Assembly (NCBI GenBank): GCA_963837775.1
Contig: CAWIOX010000004.1
Coordinates: 124,001-188,000 of the forward strand
Origin: CAWIOX01 sp963837775
GTDB lineage: Bacteria; Pseudomonadota; Gammaproteobacteria; Burkholderiales; Burkholderiaceae_D
Length of the DNA: 64,000 nucleotides
Direction: 5' to 3'
The translations under genes were made by a program, and so were the position numbers. Shown in pieces: positions 44,389 through 53,880 of the stretch (positions within the stretch are counted from its first letter, which is position 1; every line of letters begins with the position of its first letter). The notes below the pieces were generated by a model. It saw nothing but the letters and a program-made list of their open reading frames with translations. It ran no database searches and was not told where the DNA came from.

Positions 44389-45300
44389 TTATTGAAAGCT
44401 GCCGATACGCTTGATATTGCCCAGATTCATCCAGACAAAAAATGCCTTCCCGACGATATTTTCATCAGGCACGAACCCCCAGTAACGGCTGTCCAGACTA
44501 TTGTCCCGATTATCCCCCATCATGAAGTAATTCCCCGAAGGAACAGTGCAGGAAAATCCATCGATCGTATACGTGCACAGCTCATGCTGAGGAAATGCAT
44601 CAGGATTCGACACAAAGGATGGTGCGCGCTCGTCATTAAGTATCTTGTGCGTGATACCCGGCAATTTTTCAACGTACTGCTTAGAATAACTTAAATGCTC
44701 CTCATCCAGATAATCTGGCAAAGCATCATAGGTGACCGATTTTCCATTAACCGTCAAACGCTTGTTCTTGTAGACAATCTTATCCCCCGGCACGCCAACC
44801 ACCCGCTTGATGTAATCCAGGGAGATATCTTTCGGATATTTGAAAACCATCACATCACCCCGCTTCGGATGGTTGACCTCAACGATTTTCTTGTTGATAA
44901 CAGGCAAGCGAATGCCGTAAGTAAATTTATTTACAAGAATTAAGTCACCCACCAATAAGGTTGGCACCATCGAACTGGACGGGATTTTAAATGGCTCATA
45001 CAAAAAAGAACGCAAGAAAAAAACCAGTGCAATCACGGGAAAAAAACTGCCCGAATATTCAACCCAGGTGGGCTGCTTGAGTATATTCGCCTCAAGCGCG
45101 GCGCGGCCGCTCGCATCCAACTGAATGCCGTCTGCTTTTAACCTGGCATTGCGTATATCAAAATCTGCCAATGCCGCATCGGCCTTGATGCGGCGCTGCT
45201 TCGACAGATAAAACACATCCAGAAACCAGACAACACCAGTACCGATGGTCAGGACAAAAAGGATTAATGCGAAGTTGCCCAAAATCGATTGCAAGGTCAT
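44389..45300 (-). CDS. lepB: signal peptidase I
   Basis: It cleaves signal peptides of exported proteins at the inner-membrane surface. Two N-terminal membrane segments are followed by the catalytic Ser in 'IPSSSMVPTLLVGDLILVNK' and the general-base Lys in 'YIKRVVGVPGDKI', and the box 'GDNRDNSLDSRYWGFV'. 303 aa. Its start overlaps the lepA stop by four bases. Downstream are DUF4845, rnc and era, the conserved order. Confidence 0.98.
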   Translation of the reverse strand: MTLQSILGNFALILFVLTIGTGVVWFLDVFYLSKQRRIKADAALADFDIRNARLKADGIQLDASGRAALEANILKQPTWVEYSGSFFPVIALVFFLRSFLYEPFKIPSSSMVPTLLVGDLILVNKFTYGIRLPVINKKIVEVNHPKRGDVMVFKYPKDISLDYIKRVVGVPGDKIVYKNKRLTVNGKSVTYDALPDYLDEEHLSYSKQYVEKLPGITHKILNDERAPSFVSNPDAFPQHELCTYTIDGFSCTVPSGNYFMMGDNRDNSLDSRYWGFVPDENIVGKAFFVWMNLGNIKRIGSFQ

Positions 45301-47090
45301 TTGTCCTCCACTTGCAAAATGGCCAGGAATGCCTCTTGCGGGATCTCGACAGAACCAACCTGTTTCATGCGTTTTTTACCGGCCTTTTGCTTTTCCAGCA
45401 ATTTACGCTTGCGGCTGATGTCACCGCCATAGCATTTCGCCAGAACATTTTTACGCAACGCTTTCACGTTCTCGCGTGAGATGATGTTGACCCCAATGGC
45501 GGCCTGAATCGCCACGTCGAACATCTGGCGCGGGATGAGTTCACGCATCTTGGCAGCCACCGCACGCCCACGATACTGACTGTTGGCGCGATGGACAATG
45601 ATCGCAAGCGCATCGACTTTTTCGCTGTTGATAAGCATGTCGACCTTGACCACATCAGCGGCACGATACTCTTTGAACTCGTAATCCATCGACGCATAGC
45701 CACGTGAAGTAGATTTCAGACGGTCAAAGAAATCCAGCACGATTTCAGCCATCGGCATTTCGTATACCAATTTAACTTGCTTGCCGTGATAGCTCATATC
45801 CAACTGCACGCCGCGTTTATTTGTACACAACGTGATCACCGAGCCAACATATTCCTGCGGCATATACAGATTCACGGTGACGATAGGCTCGCGGATTTCC
45901 TCGATCTTGGTCGTTTCCGGCATTTTGGACGGATTGTCGACCATCAGAATAGAGCCGTCACGCATCACTACTTCATAAATAACCGTTGGTGCAGTAGTGA
46001 TCAAGTCCATGTCGAATTCGCGCTCGAGCCGTTCTTGAACGATTTCCATGTGCAGCAAACCGAGGAAGCCGCAACGAAAACCGAAACCGAGCGCCTGCGA
46101 CACCTCTGGCTCATACTGCAAAGCAGCATCATTAAGCTTCAATTTCTCCAGCGAATCGCGCAACGCGTCATACTGGTTTGCCTCTACCGGAAACAGGCCG
46201 GCAAACACTTGCGGCTGCACTTCCTTAAAACCAGGCAACGGCGCAGCGGCCGGCTTATTCACCAAGGTTACCGTATCGCCCACTTTGGCAGACTTCAACT
46301 CCTTGATGCCGGCAATGATGAAACCCACCTGCCCCGCCGAAAGAGAATCGCGTGAAACTGACTTGGGCGTGAATACCCCTACACTCTCAACCAAATGCTG
46401 TGCACCGGTCGCCATGAACAGTATCTTATCTTTCGGACGCAAGGTGCCGTTCTTGACACGCACCAGCATCACGACGCCGACATAGTTATCGAACCACGAA
46501 TCAACAATCAATGCCTGCAAAGGCGCATCCGGATCGCCTTTCGGGGGCGGCACTTTGACAATCAACGACTCAAGCACCTCCCGCACACCCAAGCCGGTCT
46601 TGGCCGAACAATGTACGGCATCGGTCGCATCGATGCCAATGACATCCTCGATCTCCGCAATTGCATTATCCGGATCAGCTGAGGGCAAATCGATTTTATT
46701 GAGCACCGGCACCACCTCGACACCCAACTCTATCGCGGTATAGCAATTGGCAACCGTTTGCGCTTCCACGCCCTGCGATGCATCCACAACCAATAATGCC
46801 CCCTCACAGGCCGACAGCGAGCGACTGACTTCATAGCTGAAGTCGACATGACCCGGGGTATCAATCAGGTTGAGATTGTAGATTTGTCCATCTAAGGCTT
46901 TGTAACTCAAAGCAGCTGTCTGCGCCTTGATCGTGATGCCACGTTCACGCTCGATGTCCATGGAATCCAGGACTTGCGCCTCCATCTCGCGCTCGGACAA
47001 GCCGCCACAGAGTTGGATAATGCGATCAGCCAGCGTTGATTTACCGTGGTCGATATGGGCGATGATGGAAAAGTTACGAATATTATTCAT
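45297..47090 (-). CDS. lepA: elongation factor 4 (LepA)
   Basis: A ribosome-associated translational GTPase that acts on stalled or mis-translocated ribosomes. G1 'AHIDHGKST', G3 'DTPGHVDFSYE' and G4 'NKIDLPSADP' are intact, followed by the EF-G-like domains and the LepA-specific C-terminal domain ending 'AILQVEDK'. 597 aa from the ATG at 47090 (MNNIRNFSIIAHIDHG). Overlaps lepB by four bases. A strong terminator immediately upstream separates it from the glutaredoxin-like gene. Confidence 0.98.
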   Translation of the reverse strand: MNNIRNFSIIAHIDHGKSTLADRIIQLCGGLSEREMEAQVLDSMDIERERGITIKAQTAALSYKALDGQIYNLNLIDTPGHVDFSYEVSRSLSACEGALLVVDASQGVEAQTVANCYTAIELGVEVVPVLNKIDLPSADPDNAIAEIEDVIGIDATDAVHCSAKTGLGVREVLESLIVKVPPPKGDPDAPLQALIVDSWFDNYVGVVMLVRVKNGTLRPKDKILFMATGAQHLVESVGVFTPKSVSRDSLSAGQVGFIIAGIKELKSAKVGDTVTLVNKPAAAPLPGFKEVQPQVFAGLFPVEANQYDALRDSLEKLKLNDAALQYEPEVSQALGFGFRCGFLGLLHMEIVQERLEREFDMDLITTAPTVIYEVVMRDGSILMVDNPSKMPETTKIEEIREPIVTVNLYMPQEYVGSVITLCTNKRGVQLDMSYHGKQVKLVYEMPMAEIVLDFFDRLKSTSRGYASMDYEFKEYRAADVVKVDMLINSEKVDALAIIVHRANSQYRGRAVAAKMRELIPRQMFDVAIQAAIGVNIISRENVKALRKNVLAKCYGGDISRKRKLLEKQKAGKKRMKQVGSVEIPQEAFLAILQVEDK

Positions 47091-47109
47091 TTGCCTAAAG
47101 CACAATTAC

Positions 47110-47153
47110 AAAAAAAGCGCTCTGAGCGGGGTTTAATCTCCCCAGGCGAGCGC
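47110..47153 (-). terminator. terminator upstream of lepA
   Basis: On the minus strand GCGCTC (47148-47153) pairs with GAGCGC (47117-47122), with an inner GGGG/CCCC pair, followed by seven T. It ends only 20 bp before the lepA start, so it either terminates the upstream unit or acts as a leader attenuator. Confidence 0.75.
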
Positions 47154-47319
47154 CTTATTACTGAGGTTATTTGATATCGGCATTTTACCGGATTTCAGAG
47201 GGGAAAGCCCGTGAAATAGGATCATACGATTTAACCGATACAAGAATCGCACATCAGATCACAGCACTAATAGCAAGCACAGACGTGCGCAGAGAATTCA
47301 GACATACGCAAATAAATAT

Positions 47320-47395
47320 GGGGTATGCAGAAAAATACCCAACTAGCCGCACATATATTCAACCACATCCAAACATACACCGCATAGTATATTCA
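47320..47395 (+). repeat. dispersed intergenic element, copy 7
   Basis: It starts GGGGTATGCAGAAAAATACCC, with core TAGCCGCACATATATTCA, and ends CGCATAGTATATTCA. Its last three bases are the stop codon of the glutaredoxin-like gene (minus strand). The remaining spacer 47154-47319 shows nothing else. Confidence 0.65.
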
Positions 47396-47653
47396 ATGGT
47401 CAGCAAATAAAAAAGCCCTCACCGCCGCTACATCCAAATGATAATGACACAACGGCAATATTCTTCCATCAACATCCCGCCCCACGAGTACAGGCACCAA
47501 TTCATCATACAGCGCAACCAAAGCCTCATCCGCATCGACATCAACAACTTCAACACTGAATTGGCAATCCGCCCGCAGCACTTCAAGCGCCGACAACATG
47601 TCATCGCAAAGATGACAATATGAGCGAGAGTAAAGAATGCATTGTTTTATCAT
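47393..47653 (-). CDS. glutaredoxin-like (DUF836) thioredoxin-fold protein
   Basis: A small cytoplasmic thiol protein, 86 aa, with a CxxC active site in 'YSRSYCHLCDDML' and a cis-Pro region 'ELVPVLVGRD'. The family (DUF836, glutaredoxin-like) is typical between mucD and lepA in betaproteobacteria. GGAGG lies five bases before the ATG at 47653, which fixes the start. The stop codon is the last codon of a dispersed element, so the C-terminal end may have been altered by it. The substrate is unknown. Confidence 0.85.
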   Translation of the reverse strand: MIKQCILYSRSYCHLCDDMLSALEVLRADCQFSVEVVDVDADEALVALYDELVPVLVGRDVDGRILPLCHYHLDVAAVRAFLFADH

Positions 47654-47701
47654 TAGCGCCTCCTCCAATCCAAACCGAAATTCAACGCATGTTTTATATA
47701 T

Positions 47702-47735
47702 AAAAAGGCTGCAAGCCCGCTTAGCGCTTGCAGCC
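47702..47735 (-). terminator. terminator of the rpoE-mucD operon
   Basis: On the minus strand GGCTGCAAG/CTTGCAGCC (47707-47715 and 47727-47735) is followed by five T, 21 bp beyond the mucD stop. Confidence 0.85.
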
Positions 47736-47755
47736 CCGCCTATACGTGCTGCCGA

Positions 47756-49240
47756 TTACCGACCGTTTGGTCGAATTGGCACGAACTGCGACGAATCCCC
47801 GCGACGTACCAAAATAACCGCCATTTTTTTCAGATCCAGCTTGGCAACCAAGGCATTGAATTGCTTCACATCCTTTACATCGGTATTGTTGAGCCGCAAA
47901 ATTACGTCGCCCGGACGCAAGCCAACACGCGATGCCGCCCCATCCGCCGCCTCAATCAACACTCCTCCGTCAATCTTGAGTTCCTTTTTCTGCGTATCAG
48001 TAAGATCGATGACAACCAATCCCAAGGCATTCGGCGGCACTTCGACTTTGGGCTTTTTATCTTCTTTTTTCGCAACTTTCTCTTGCTCCATCTCAGCGAT
48101 GGTCAAGCTCAGTTCACGACTTGCTCCCTTGCGCCACACCAACAGCACCGAACGCGTGCCCGGTTTCGTACTGCCGACAAGGCGCGGCAAGTCACTTGAG
48201 CGCTCGATACTGATACCGTTATATTTCAAGATGATATCGCCCGCCTCAAGCCCGCCTTTTTCAGCCGGAGCGCCTGGTTCGACACGCTGCACCAATGCAC
48301 CCTGCGCCTTGGACAGACCAAGCGATTCCGCGACATCTTTCGTCACATCACCAATCTGGATGCCGATACGGCCACGAGTAACCTTGCCGCTCGCTTTCAA
48401 TTGCTCGGAAACACGGATCGCCTCGTCAATCGGAATCGCAAACGATATCCCCATATAGCCGCCGGAACGGCTGTAAATCTGCGAATTGATACCAATGACT
48501 TCACCGCGCATATTGATCAACGGCCCCCCCGAATTACCTGGATTGACCGCCACATCGGTCTGAATCAAAGGCAAATAGTCCCCAGTATCACGCGCCTTGG
48601 CCGAAATGATCCCCGCCGTAACAGTATTATCGAGATCAAATGGTGAACCGATGGCAATCACCCACTCACCAACCTTGATTTTATTCGAGTCGCCCATGGT
48701 CAAGCGCGGCAAATTATTGCCCTCGATCTTGACCAGCGCCACATCGGTACGGGCATCGACACCAATGATTTTAGCCTTGAATTCGCGCTTGTCAGTGAGC
48801 TTGACATACACCTCGTCTGCGCCGTCAACCACATGCGCGTTTGTCATTACATACCCATCGGCAGAAAGAATAAAGCCGGAACCAACTCCGCGCGGCACCA
48901 CCTCTTCCTGTTGCGGGCTCTGCTTCTTGCCACGTGGTGCACGATCCGGTTGCTGGCCACGAGGCGGGATTGGAATGCCAAAGTAGCGCCGGAAAAATTC
49001 CTGCATTTCCTGTTCATCATTACTTGGCGTAGACGGGTCAATCTTGACCTTTTCAGTCGTGCGTATGTTAACTACTGCCGGCCCGGTTTTCTCCACCAGA
49101 TCCGCAAAATCTGGCAATCCAGCAATGGAGGCGGCCATTACGCCAGGCTGCAAATTCGCTACAGCCGGCATGAAAAAGGCGCCCGCGACGCCCAAAATCA
49201 TGAATGAAAATGTTTTACTTACAGAAAATGCTGTTTTCAT
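47756..49240 (-). CDS. mucD: periplasmic serine protease MucD (DegP/DegQ family)
   Basis: A periplasmic chaperone-protease of the HtrA family. It has a signal sequence in the first 30 or so residues; the catalytic triad sits in 'TNAHVV' (His), 'DARTDVALVKI' (Asp) and 'NPGNSGGPL' (Ser). Two PDZ domains follow (about 285-375 and 395-490; the linker 'EKVAKKEDKKPKVEVP' is Lys-rich). 494 aa. It is the last gene of rpoE-rseA-rseB-mucD, as in Pseudomonas mucABCD, and probably degrades envelope proteins that feed the sigma-E response. Confidence 0.96.
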   Translation of the reverse strand: MKTAFSVSKTFSFMILGVAGAFFMPAVANLQPGVMAASIAGLPDFADLVEKTGPAVVNIRTTEKVKIDPSTPSNDEQEMQEFFRRYFGIPIPPRGQQPDRAPRGKKQSPQQEEVVPRGVGSGFILSADGYVMTNAHVVDGADEVYVKLTDKREFKAKIIGVDARTDVALVKIEGNNLPRLTMGDSNKIKVGEWVIAIGSPFDLDNTVTAGIISAKARDTGDYLPLIQTDVAVNPGNSGGPLINMRGEVIGINSQIYSRSGGYMGISFAIPIDEAIRVSEQLKASGKVTRGRIGIQIGDVTKDVAESLGLSKAQGALVQRVEPGAPAEKGGLEAGDIILKYNGISIERSSDLPRLVGSTKPGTRSVLLVWRKGASRELSLTIAEMEQEKVAKKEDKKPKVEVPPNALGLVVIDLTDTQKKELKIDGGVLIEAADGAASRVGLRPGDVILRLNNTDVKDVKQFNALVAKLDLKKMAVILVRRGDSSQFVPIRPNGR

Positions 49241-49246
49241 AGACTC

Positions 49247-50266
49247 TTATTCAGGTTTATATTCAATCGAATTAGCCACTTTCTTTACCGCAGCAGCAGG
49301 CACCTCCCCAACAATGGTAAGCCAAAAATCACCGTGTCTCTTTCCCACGATGTTCATTGCACCTTGCTGGCGAGTTCCTTCGGTGCGACTTTGCGAGCCA
49401 GGCTCGATGAACACAGAAATGGCTGCCAATCCATCAGAAAAAACGATTTGTGAAATCTCGCGTTGCACAACGTGCGCGCCTGCTGAAGTCGAATTATTAT
49501 TTGCAGCATCCTGCACCAGCCGCCTCATTTCACGAATTTTTTTAAAACCTGGCGGCACCCACTTGATTATCCAATCCGGAATTGCCACCTGCCTCATTGT
49601 TGCATTCTCGACACGCCAACCAACTGTAGTAGTAAAACTCGATTTAACCCGGGATTTATCAAAATCCCCAATAGAAAGCTGTGTGAAAGCAATTTGCTCC
49701 ACAACTTCATTCTTGTCATTCAGAGTTTGTGCACGCAGCAATAGTCCCGATGTCTTTTCCGCCCACAGTTTGTAACCATAGCGAAAATGATCCTTTGGCT
49801 CAAGCAGTATCGCCTGACAATCAAAACCAGCCACCCGCCCAGTTTCAGCTTTTTTAACATTGTAGTGCTCGGCCATCTCGACCGCATTGGAAGCGAATAT
49901 TGCCGGAAACACATCAGGCGCTATCCGTTTCTCCGTCACAATTGTTTTGGTTTCTGGCTGGTAACAAGATATCTCCTCATTCCGCCGAATATACTCACGC
50001 GGCTTACCATCCAGTATTTCCAGCTTTTCAATTTCGTTTTTCCCATCCATTAGATGCGTGATGCGTGATGTGCGCATCTGATCGGCTTGCTGATAAACGA
50101 AAGTACCGGAGTAATTCAGTTTTTGCGCCCCAGACTGAATTCTTTTAAGCCAAGCCTGCCCCTCTTTTACTGCAACTGATGAATCAGCACTCTCTGCAGC
50201 CATAGAAAATGGGGTGCAAATCAATAATATCCAAGCGGTGAGTTTAAAAATAAGCGCCTTCCGCAT
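49247..50266 (-). CDS. rseB: sigma-E regulatory protein MucB/RseB
   Basis: A periplasmic protein that binds the anti-sigma factor RseA and shields it from proteolysis; in E. coli it senses lipid or LPS signals. 339 aa with a signal peptide (LTAWILLICTPFSMAAES). The N-terminal lipid-binding domain begins 'AWLKRIQSGAQKLNYSGTFVY' and includes 'DGKPREYIRR'; the C-terminal domain includes 'VGKRHGDFWLTIVGEVPA'. It lies between rseA (4 bp) and mucD (6 bp). Confidence 0.95.
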   Translation of the reverse strand: MRKALIFKLTAWILLICTPFSMAAESADSSVAVKEGQAWLKRIQSGAQKLNYSGTFVYQQADQMRTSRITHLMDGKNEIEKLEILDGKPREYIRRNEEISCYQPETKTIVTEKRIAPDVFPAIFASNAVEMAEHYNVKKAETGRVAGFDCQAILLEPKDHFRYGYKLWAEKTSGLLLRAQTLNDKNEVVEQIAFTQLSIGDFDKSRVKSSFTTTVGWRVENATMRQVAIPDWIIKWVPPGFKKIREMRRLVQDAANNNSTSAGAHVVQREISQIVFSDGLAAISVFIEPGSQSRTEGTRQQGAMNIVGKRHGDFWLTIVGEVPAAAVKKVANSIEYKPE

Positions 50267-50270
50267 ATGA

Positions 50271-50918
50271 TTATTTTTCTGAATTGGTTACAAACGCCGC
50301 AGAACGAGCATATTGTGCAGTCCTATACACAGAAGGAGAAAACCGCTGGTGTGCCGACAAATAGTCATCAATATTTGAATCACGCAGCATGACGGAACGC
50401 TCAGATCCCGATTCCGCATTAACTATTTGCGTACCGCTACCCGCACTCTGCGGAGCAGCAGCGACCAGCACGGAAGCAACGCCATCAATTGCGGATGCCT
50501 CGTGTTTAGCCACCATGAGTTGGGGCGCAGTAAAGAAAACAAGGCCGGCTGCAGCTGCAGCCACCGTAGCCACGCCCGGTATGGCAAACCGCCTAAATCT
50601 CTTAACACTCACAGCCCCATGTTCTGGGCTGCTGCATGCAATGCCATGCTTGTCCGCAACAAAGTGTCGCGATATGGCTGGCGCAATAATTGTTGGCTCT
50701 GCGGCTAAACGCGCGGCAAACCGCGCTGAAAAATCCGCGGACATAGTGCACGACAAATCATCCGAACACAAGACATCACTGATTTGATGATAAACATCCC
50801 ATGTGGCACGCTCACCCTCCTGGCGCAATGCTGCCAAGGCAATATCAACATGCCCGATCGCCAACTCACCATCGCTAAAAGCCGAAATTTTCTCTTGCAT
50901 CATTTCTTTCGCATCCAT
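50271..50918 (-). CDS. rseA: anti-sigma-E factor RseA/MucA
   Basis: An inner-membrane protein that holds RpoE inactive. The cytoplasmic N-terminal domain ('EKISAFSDGELAIGHVDIALAAL' onward) binds sigma. One TM segment lies near 115-132 ('FAIPGVATVAAAAAGLVFFT') and a short periplasmic domain follows for RseB binding and DegS-type cleavage. 215 aa. It follows rpoE at 59 bp and precedes rseB by four, the standard arrangement. Confidence 0.94.
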   Translation of the reverse strand: MDAKEMMQEKISAFSDGELAIGHVDIALAALRQEGERATWDVYHQISDVLCSDDLSCTMSADFSARFAARLAAEPTIIAPAISRHFVADKHGIACSSPEHGAVSVKRFRRFAIPGVATVAAAAAGLVFFTAPQLMVAKHEASAIDGVASVLVAAAPQSAGSGTQIVNAESGSERSVMLRDSNIDDYLSAHQRFSPSVYRTAQYARSAAFVTNSEK

Positions 50919-50977
50919 ACATTACCTCAGCATTTTCAGGTCAGTCCCCAAATCCAAAATCATCATTACTTACCCAC

Positions 50978-51580
50978 TTACCAGCGCTTATCAATTGATG
51001 TGCCCAGTAATGGCCTTAATTTTTCCGCGATGGCTTCTCTTGCACGAAAAATCCTACTTCGCACTGTGCCTATCGGACAGGCCATCAACTCTGCAATCTC
51101 GTCATAACTTAGCCCTTCAATCTCACGCAAATTAATTGCTGTACGCAATTCATCTGGCAACATTTCCATGGCCGTATTGACAGTGCTGGCAATTTGCTTT
51201 GTCGCCAATATGGATTCTGGTGTGTTTATATCTCTTAGGTACTCACCATCATCAAAAGTTTCCGCTTCTTCTGCATCTGCTTCCGTTGAGGTTGGTGCTC
51301 GCCGGCCCTGCGTCACAAGATAATTCTTCGCAGTGTTGATACCAATCCTATACAACCATGTATAAAAAGCCGAATCTCCACGGAACTGCGGCAAAGCCCT
51401 ATATGCCTTTATGAAAGCCTCCTGCACCACATCTTCGGCTTCTGCCTGGTCGCGAACAAGCCGCATCACAAGACGCATCAATTTTCGCTGATACTTGGAA
51501 AACAATAGCTCAAAAGCCTTTTTGTCGCCGCGCTGAACACGCTCGACTAGCAATTGATCAATATCGCGCTCTGTCGTCAA
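50978..51580 (-). CDS. rpoE: ECF sigma factor RpoE (AlgU-type)
   Basis: An envelope-stress sigma factor. Region 2 'LVRDQAEAEDVVQEAFIKAYRALPQ' and 'FYTWLYRIGINTAKNYL', region 4 'LREIEGLSYDEIAELMACPIGTVRSRIFRAREAI' are complete. 200 aa. The start is a TTG at 51578-51580 with AAGGGA seven bases upstream; the only ATG nearby runs into a stop within four codons. The rare TTG start may limit expression. A sigma-E-type promoter lies 44-71 bp upstream, indicating autoregulation. Confidence 0.96.
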   Translation of the reverse strand: MTTERDIDQLLVERVQRGDKKAFELLFSKYQRKLMRLVMRLVRDQAEAEDVVQEAFIKAYRALPQFRGDSAFYTWLYRIGINTAKNYLVTQGRRAPTSTEADAEEAETFDDGEYLRDINTPESILATKQIASTVNTAMEMLPDELRTAINLREIEGLSYDEIAELMACPIGTVRSRIFRAREAIAEKLRPLLGTSIDKRW

Positions 51581-51623
51581 TCCCTATTCCCTTGTCATTA
51601 TGCAACATACACGCGGCTTAATA

Positions 51624-51651
51624 TAGTGACAACCTGCCGTGTAATTAGTTC
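51624..51651 (-). promoter_or_regulatory. candidate sigma-E-type promoter of rpoE
   Basis: On the minus strand GAACTA, 16 bases, TCACTA matches the ECF sigma-E pattern GAACTT-N16-TCtgA closely. The predicted transcript start is about 35-40 bp before the TTG of rpoE. This would be the expected self-activation of the operon; it is not experimentally shown here. Confidence 0.55.
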
Positions 51652-51682
51652 AATAAGTCTTATCAAGTAACGATGCAAATTA

Positions 51683-52207
51683 TTATATTTTTTTGACTGG
51701 CTTATTGCGCATGGCTATCCAGCGGCAGGCAACAGATAAGCAGCGAAAACCTGATGCCGACAAGCCATCTGGACATATCGGAACGATGTATGTTTTCCCA
51801 TTATCCGCCTTTAAACGCAATAACAATAAGAATGACCAGATAATAGAATCTTCCTGCAAACTCACGAGCAGCGCCTCACTAAAAGCATCATTACATGCTG
51901 AAAGCAAGTTCGCGTCACTAACAAGATATTGCTCTGAGATTCGTATCTGACCATCCCCGGAAATGGCAATTAGATACGTATTGCAATTGTATTCAGCAAA
52001 AAAACAAATTATCGAAACCAAAATACATACGCTAGCAATTAGCAGCCGGAGTGGCTCTGACAGGTCACCAACCCAAGAAAGCCCTATTGAAACACCCACC
52101 AAGGCTGTGCATACGCACATGCCACACAACAACGTGTATATGACTGGGGAAGGTCTGACCACAACAGTTACTGCAATGGACATGACGAGAACAAATGAGA
52201 CGTCCAC
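51683..52207 (-). CDS. YgfX-like membrane protein
   Basis: A 174-aa protein with N-terminal hydrophobic segments (SFVLVMSIAVTVVV; IYTLLCGMCVCTALVGVSIGL; LRLLIASVCILVSIICFF), then a soluble part 'SGDGQIRISEQYLVSDANLL' to 'PICPDGLSASGFRCLSVACRW'. That last motif resembles the 'PDSLDxDAFRRLRVxLRW' end of YgfX/CptA proteins, and the place between fabF and rpoE is where such genes sit in betaproteobacteria. The start is a GTG at 52207; an ATG at 52183 is an alternative. A CGTCCC/GGGACG hairpin lies just before the GTG. Confidence 0.65.
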   Translation of the reverse strand: MDVSFVLVMSIAVTVVVRPSPVIYTLLCGMCVCTALVGVSIGLSWVGDLSEPLRLLIASVCILVSIICFFAEYNCNTYLIAISGDGQIRISEQYLVSDANLLSACNDAFSEALLVSLQEDSIIWSFLLLLRLKADNGKTYIVPICPDGLSASGFRCLSVACRWIAMRNKPVKKI

Positions 52208-52240
52208 CCGTCCCAGAAAGGGACGAATGGAGTTTGGTGA

Positions 52241-53482
52241 TTATATTTTTGCGAAAATGAGCGTCCCATTCGTACCGCCAAAACCAAAGTTGTTTTTGAC
52301 TGCATACTGAATAGGCATATCACGTGCGGTATTAGCACAGTAATCAAGATCACACTCAGAATCCTGATTGAAAATATTAATTGTTGGCGGTGATATTTGA
52401 TTATACAAAGCCAAAACAGTGAAAACTGACTCTAGCCCACCAGCACCTCCCAGCAAATGACCTGTCATCGACTTGGTCGAATTGACAGTCAGTTTTTTTG
52501 CATGATCACCAAATGCAGCTTTCACGGCCTCAGTTTCATTTTTATCACCGAGTGGTGTCGATGTACCGTGGGCATTGAGATATTGCACTTGATCAGCATT
52601 AATGCCTGCGTTTTTTAAAGCATTCACCATGCTTCGACGCGGGCCATCCATGTTAGGCGCCGTAATATGATATGCATCACCGCTCATGCCGAAACCTATC
52701 AACTCAGCATAAATCTTGGCGCCACGCGCTTTTGCGTGTTCATACTCTTCCAACACCATTACACCGGCACCCTCCCCCAATACAAAACCATCACGGTCTT
52801 TATCCCACGGACGTGATGCGGTCTGAGGATCATCATTGCGCGAAGACAAAGCGCGCGCCGAGGCAAAGCCACCAAGTCCCAGAGGTGATATTGTAGACTC
52901 AGCCCCGCCGGCAATCATCACATCCGCATCACCATATTCAATCATGCGACTAGCCATGCCAATCGAATGCAATCCGGTTGTGCATGCAGTGACCATTGCG
53001 AGATTTGGTCCTTTCAAGCCATATTTGATAGACAAATGACCTGAAATCATATTGATGATCGAAGCTGGCACGAAGAAAGGAGATATACGACGCGGGCCGC
53101 GATTTTCATATTCAACGTGTGTTTGTTCAATCATTGGCAAGCCACCAATGCCTGAACCAATATTGACGCCAATACGTTCCGCGTTAGCCTCTGTTACGAC
53201 CAAGGCACTATCTTGCATGGCTTGAATACCGGCTGCTATGCCAAAATGGATGAAAGCATCCATGTGGCGTGCTTCCTTACCGGGGATATAGTCCTCAATA
53301 TTGAAGCCTTTAACTTCCCCAGCAAAATGCGTTGAGAAAGGTGTGGCGTCAAATTTTGTGATGGTCGCAATACCTGATTTGCCTGCGATTGCAGCATTCC
53401 ACGCATCGGCAACAGTGTTGCCGATAGGTGAAACGCAACCGAGACCAGTAATGACGACACGACGTTCACGTGAGCGGCTCAA
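52241..53482 (-). CDS. fabF: 3-oxoacyl-[ACP] synthase II
   Basis: The elongating condensing enzyme of type II fatty-acid synthesis (KAS II). The Cys-His-His triad is in 'MVTACTTGLHSIG', 'NAHGTSTPLGDKNE' and 'GHLLGGAGG'. Also 'VITGLGCVSPIGNTVADAW' at the N-terminus and 'NNFGFGGTNGTLIF' at the end. 413 aa. Downstream of acpP by 29 bp in the fab cluster. Confidence 0.97.
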   Translation of the reverse strand: MSRSRERRVVITGLGCVSPIGNTVADAWNAAIAGKSGIATITKFDATPFSTHFAGEVKGFNIEDYIPGKEARHMDAFIHFGIAAGIQAMQDSALVVTEANAERIGVNIGSGIGGLPMIEQTHVEYENRGPRRISPFFVPASIINMISGHLSIKYGLKGPNLAMVTACTTGLHSIGMASRMIEYGDADVMIAGGAESTISPLGLGGFASARALSSRNDDPQTASRPWDKDRDGFVLGEGAGVMVLEEYEHAKARGAKIYAELIGFGMSGDAYHITAPNMDGPRRSMVNALKNAGINADQVQYLNAHGTSTPLGDKNETEAVKAAFGDHAKKLTVNSTKSMTGHLLGGAGGLESVFTVLALYNQISPPTINIFNQDSECDLDYCANTARDMPIQYAVKNNFGFGGTNGTLIFAKI

Positions 53483-53511
53483 ACGGTTCTCCAGAAGTCG
53501 ATCAATAAGTC

Positions 53512-53754
53512 TTATGCAGCTTTAACATGCGCCTTGGCATAGTCAATTGCTTGCTGCACGGTAGTGATTTTTTCAGCTTGCTCGTCAGGAATTTCCATCT
53601 CGAACTCATCTTCCAGCGCCATCACGAGTTCCACTGTATCGAGTGAATCAGCACCCAAATCATCCACGAAGGAAGATTCAATTTTGATGTCTGCTTCAGC
53701 GACACCCAGTTGCTCAGCGACGATTTTTTTAACGCGTTGTTCGATATCAGACAT
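53512..53754 (-). CDS. acpP: acyl carrier protein
   Basis: It carries growing acyl chains on 4'-phosphopantetheine attached to the Ser in 'DDLGADSLDTVELVMALE'. 80 aa, very acidic, with a GGAGG Shine-Dalgarno sequence seven bases ahead of the ATG. The 126-bp spacer upstream (fabG side) contains an AT-rich stretch that may hold an additional promoter, as is usual for this highly expressed gene. Modified by AcpS, encoded at 39.96 kb. Confidence 0.98.
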   Translation of the reverse strand: MSDIEQRVKKIVAEQLGVAEADIKIESSFVDDLGADSLDTVELVMALEDEFEMEIPDEQAEKITTVQQAIDYAKAHVKAA

Positions 53755-53880
53755 GTGTTGCCTCCAGTGATTTGGTTACAGAAAGTGCGCGCATTTTATC
53801 AGGTTTGCGCAAAAAAAATTCATTATTGCCATTTGCGGTCAATTTTAATCAAACATCAATCAAAATTAACCAATTACTCA

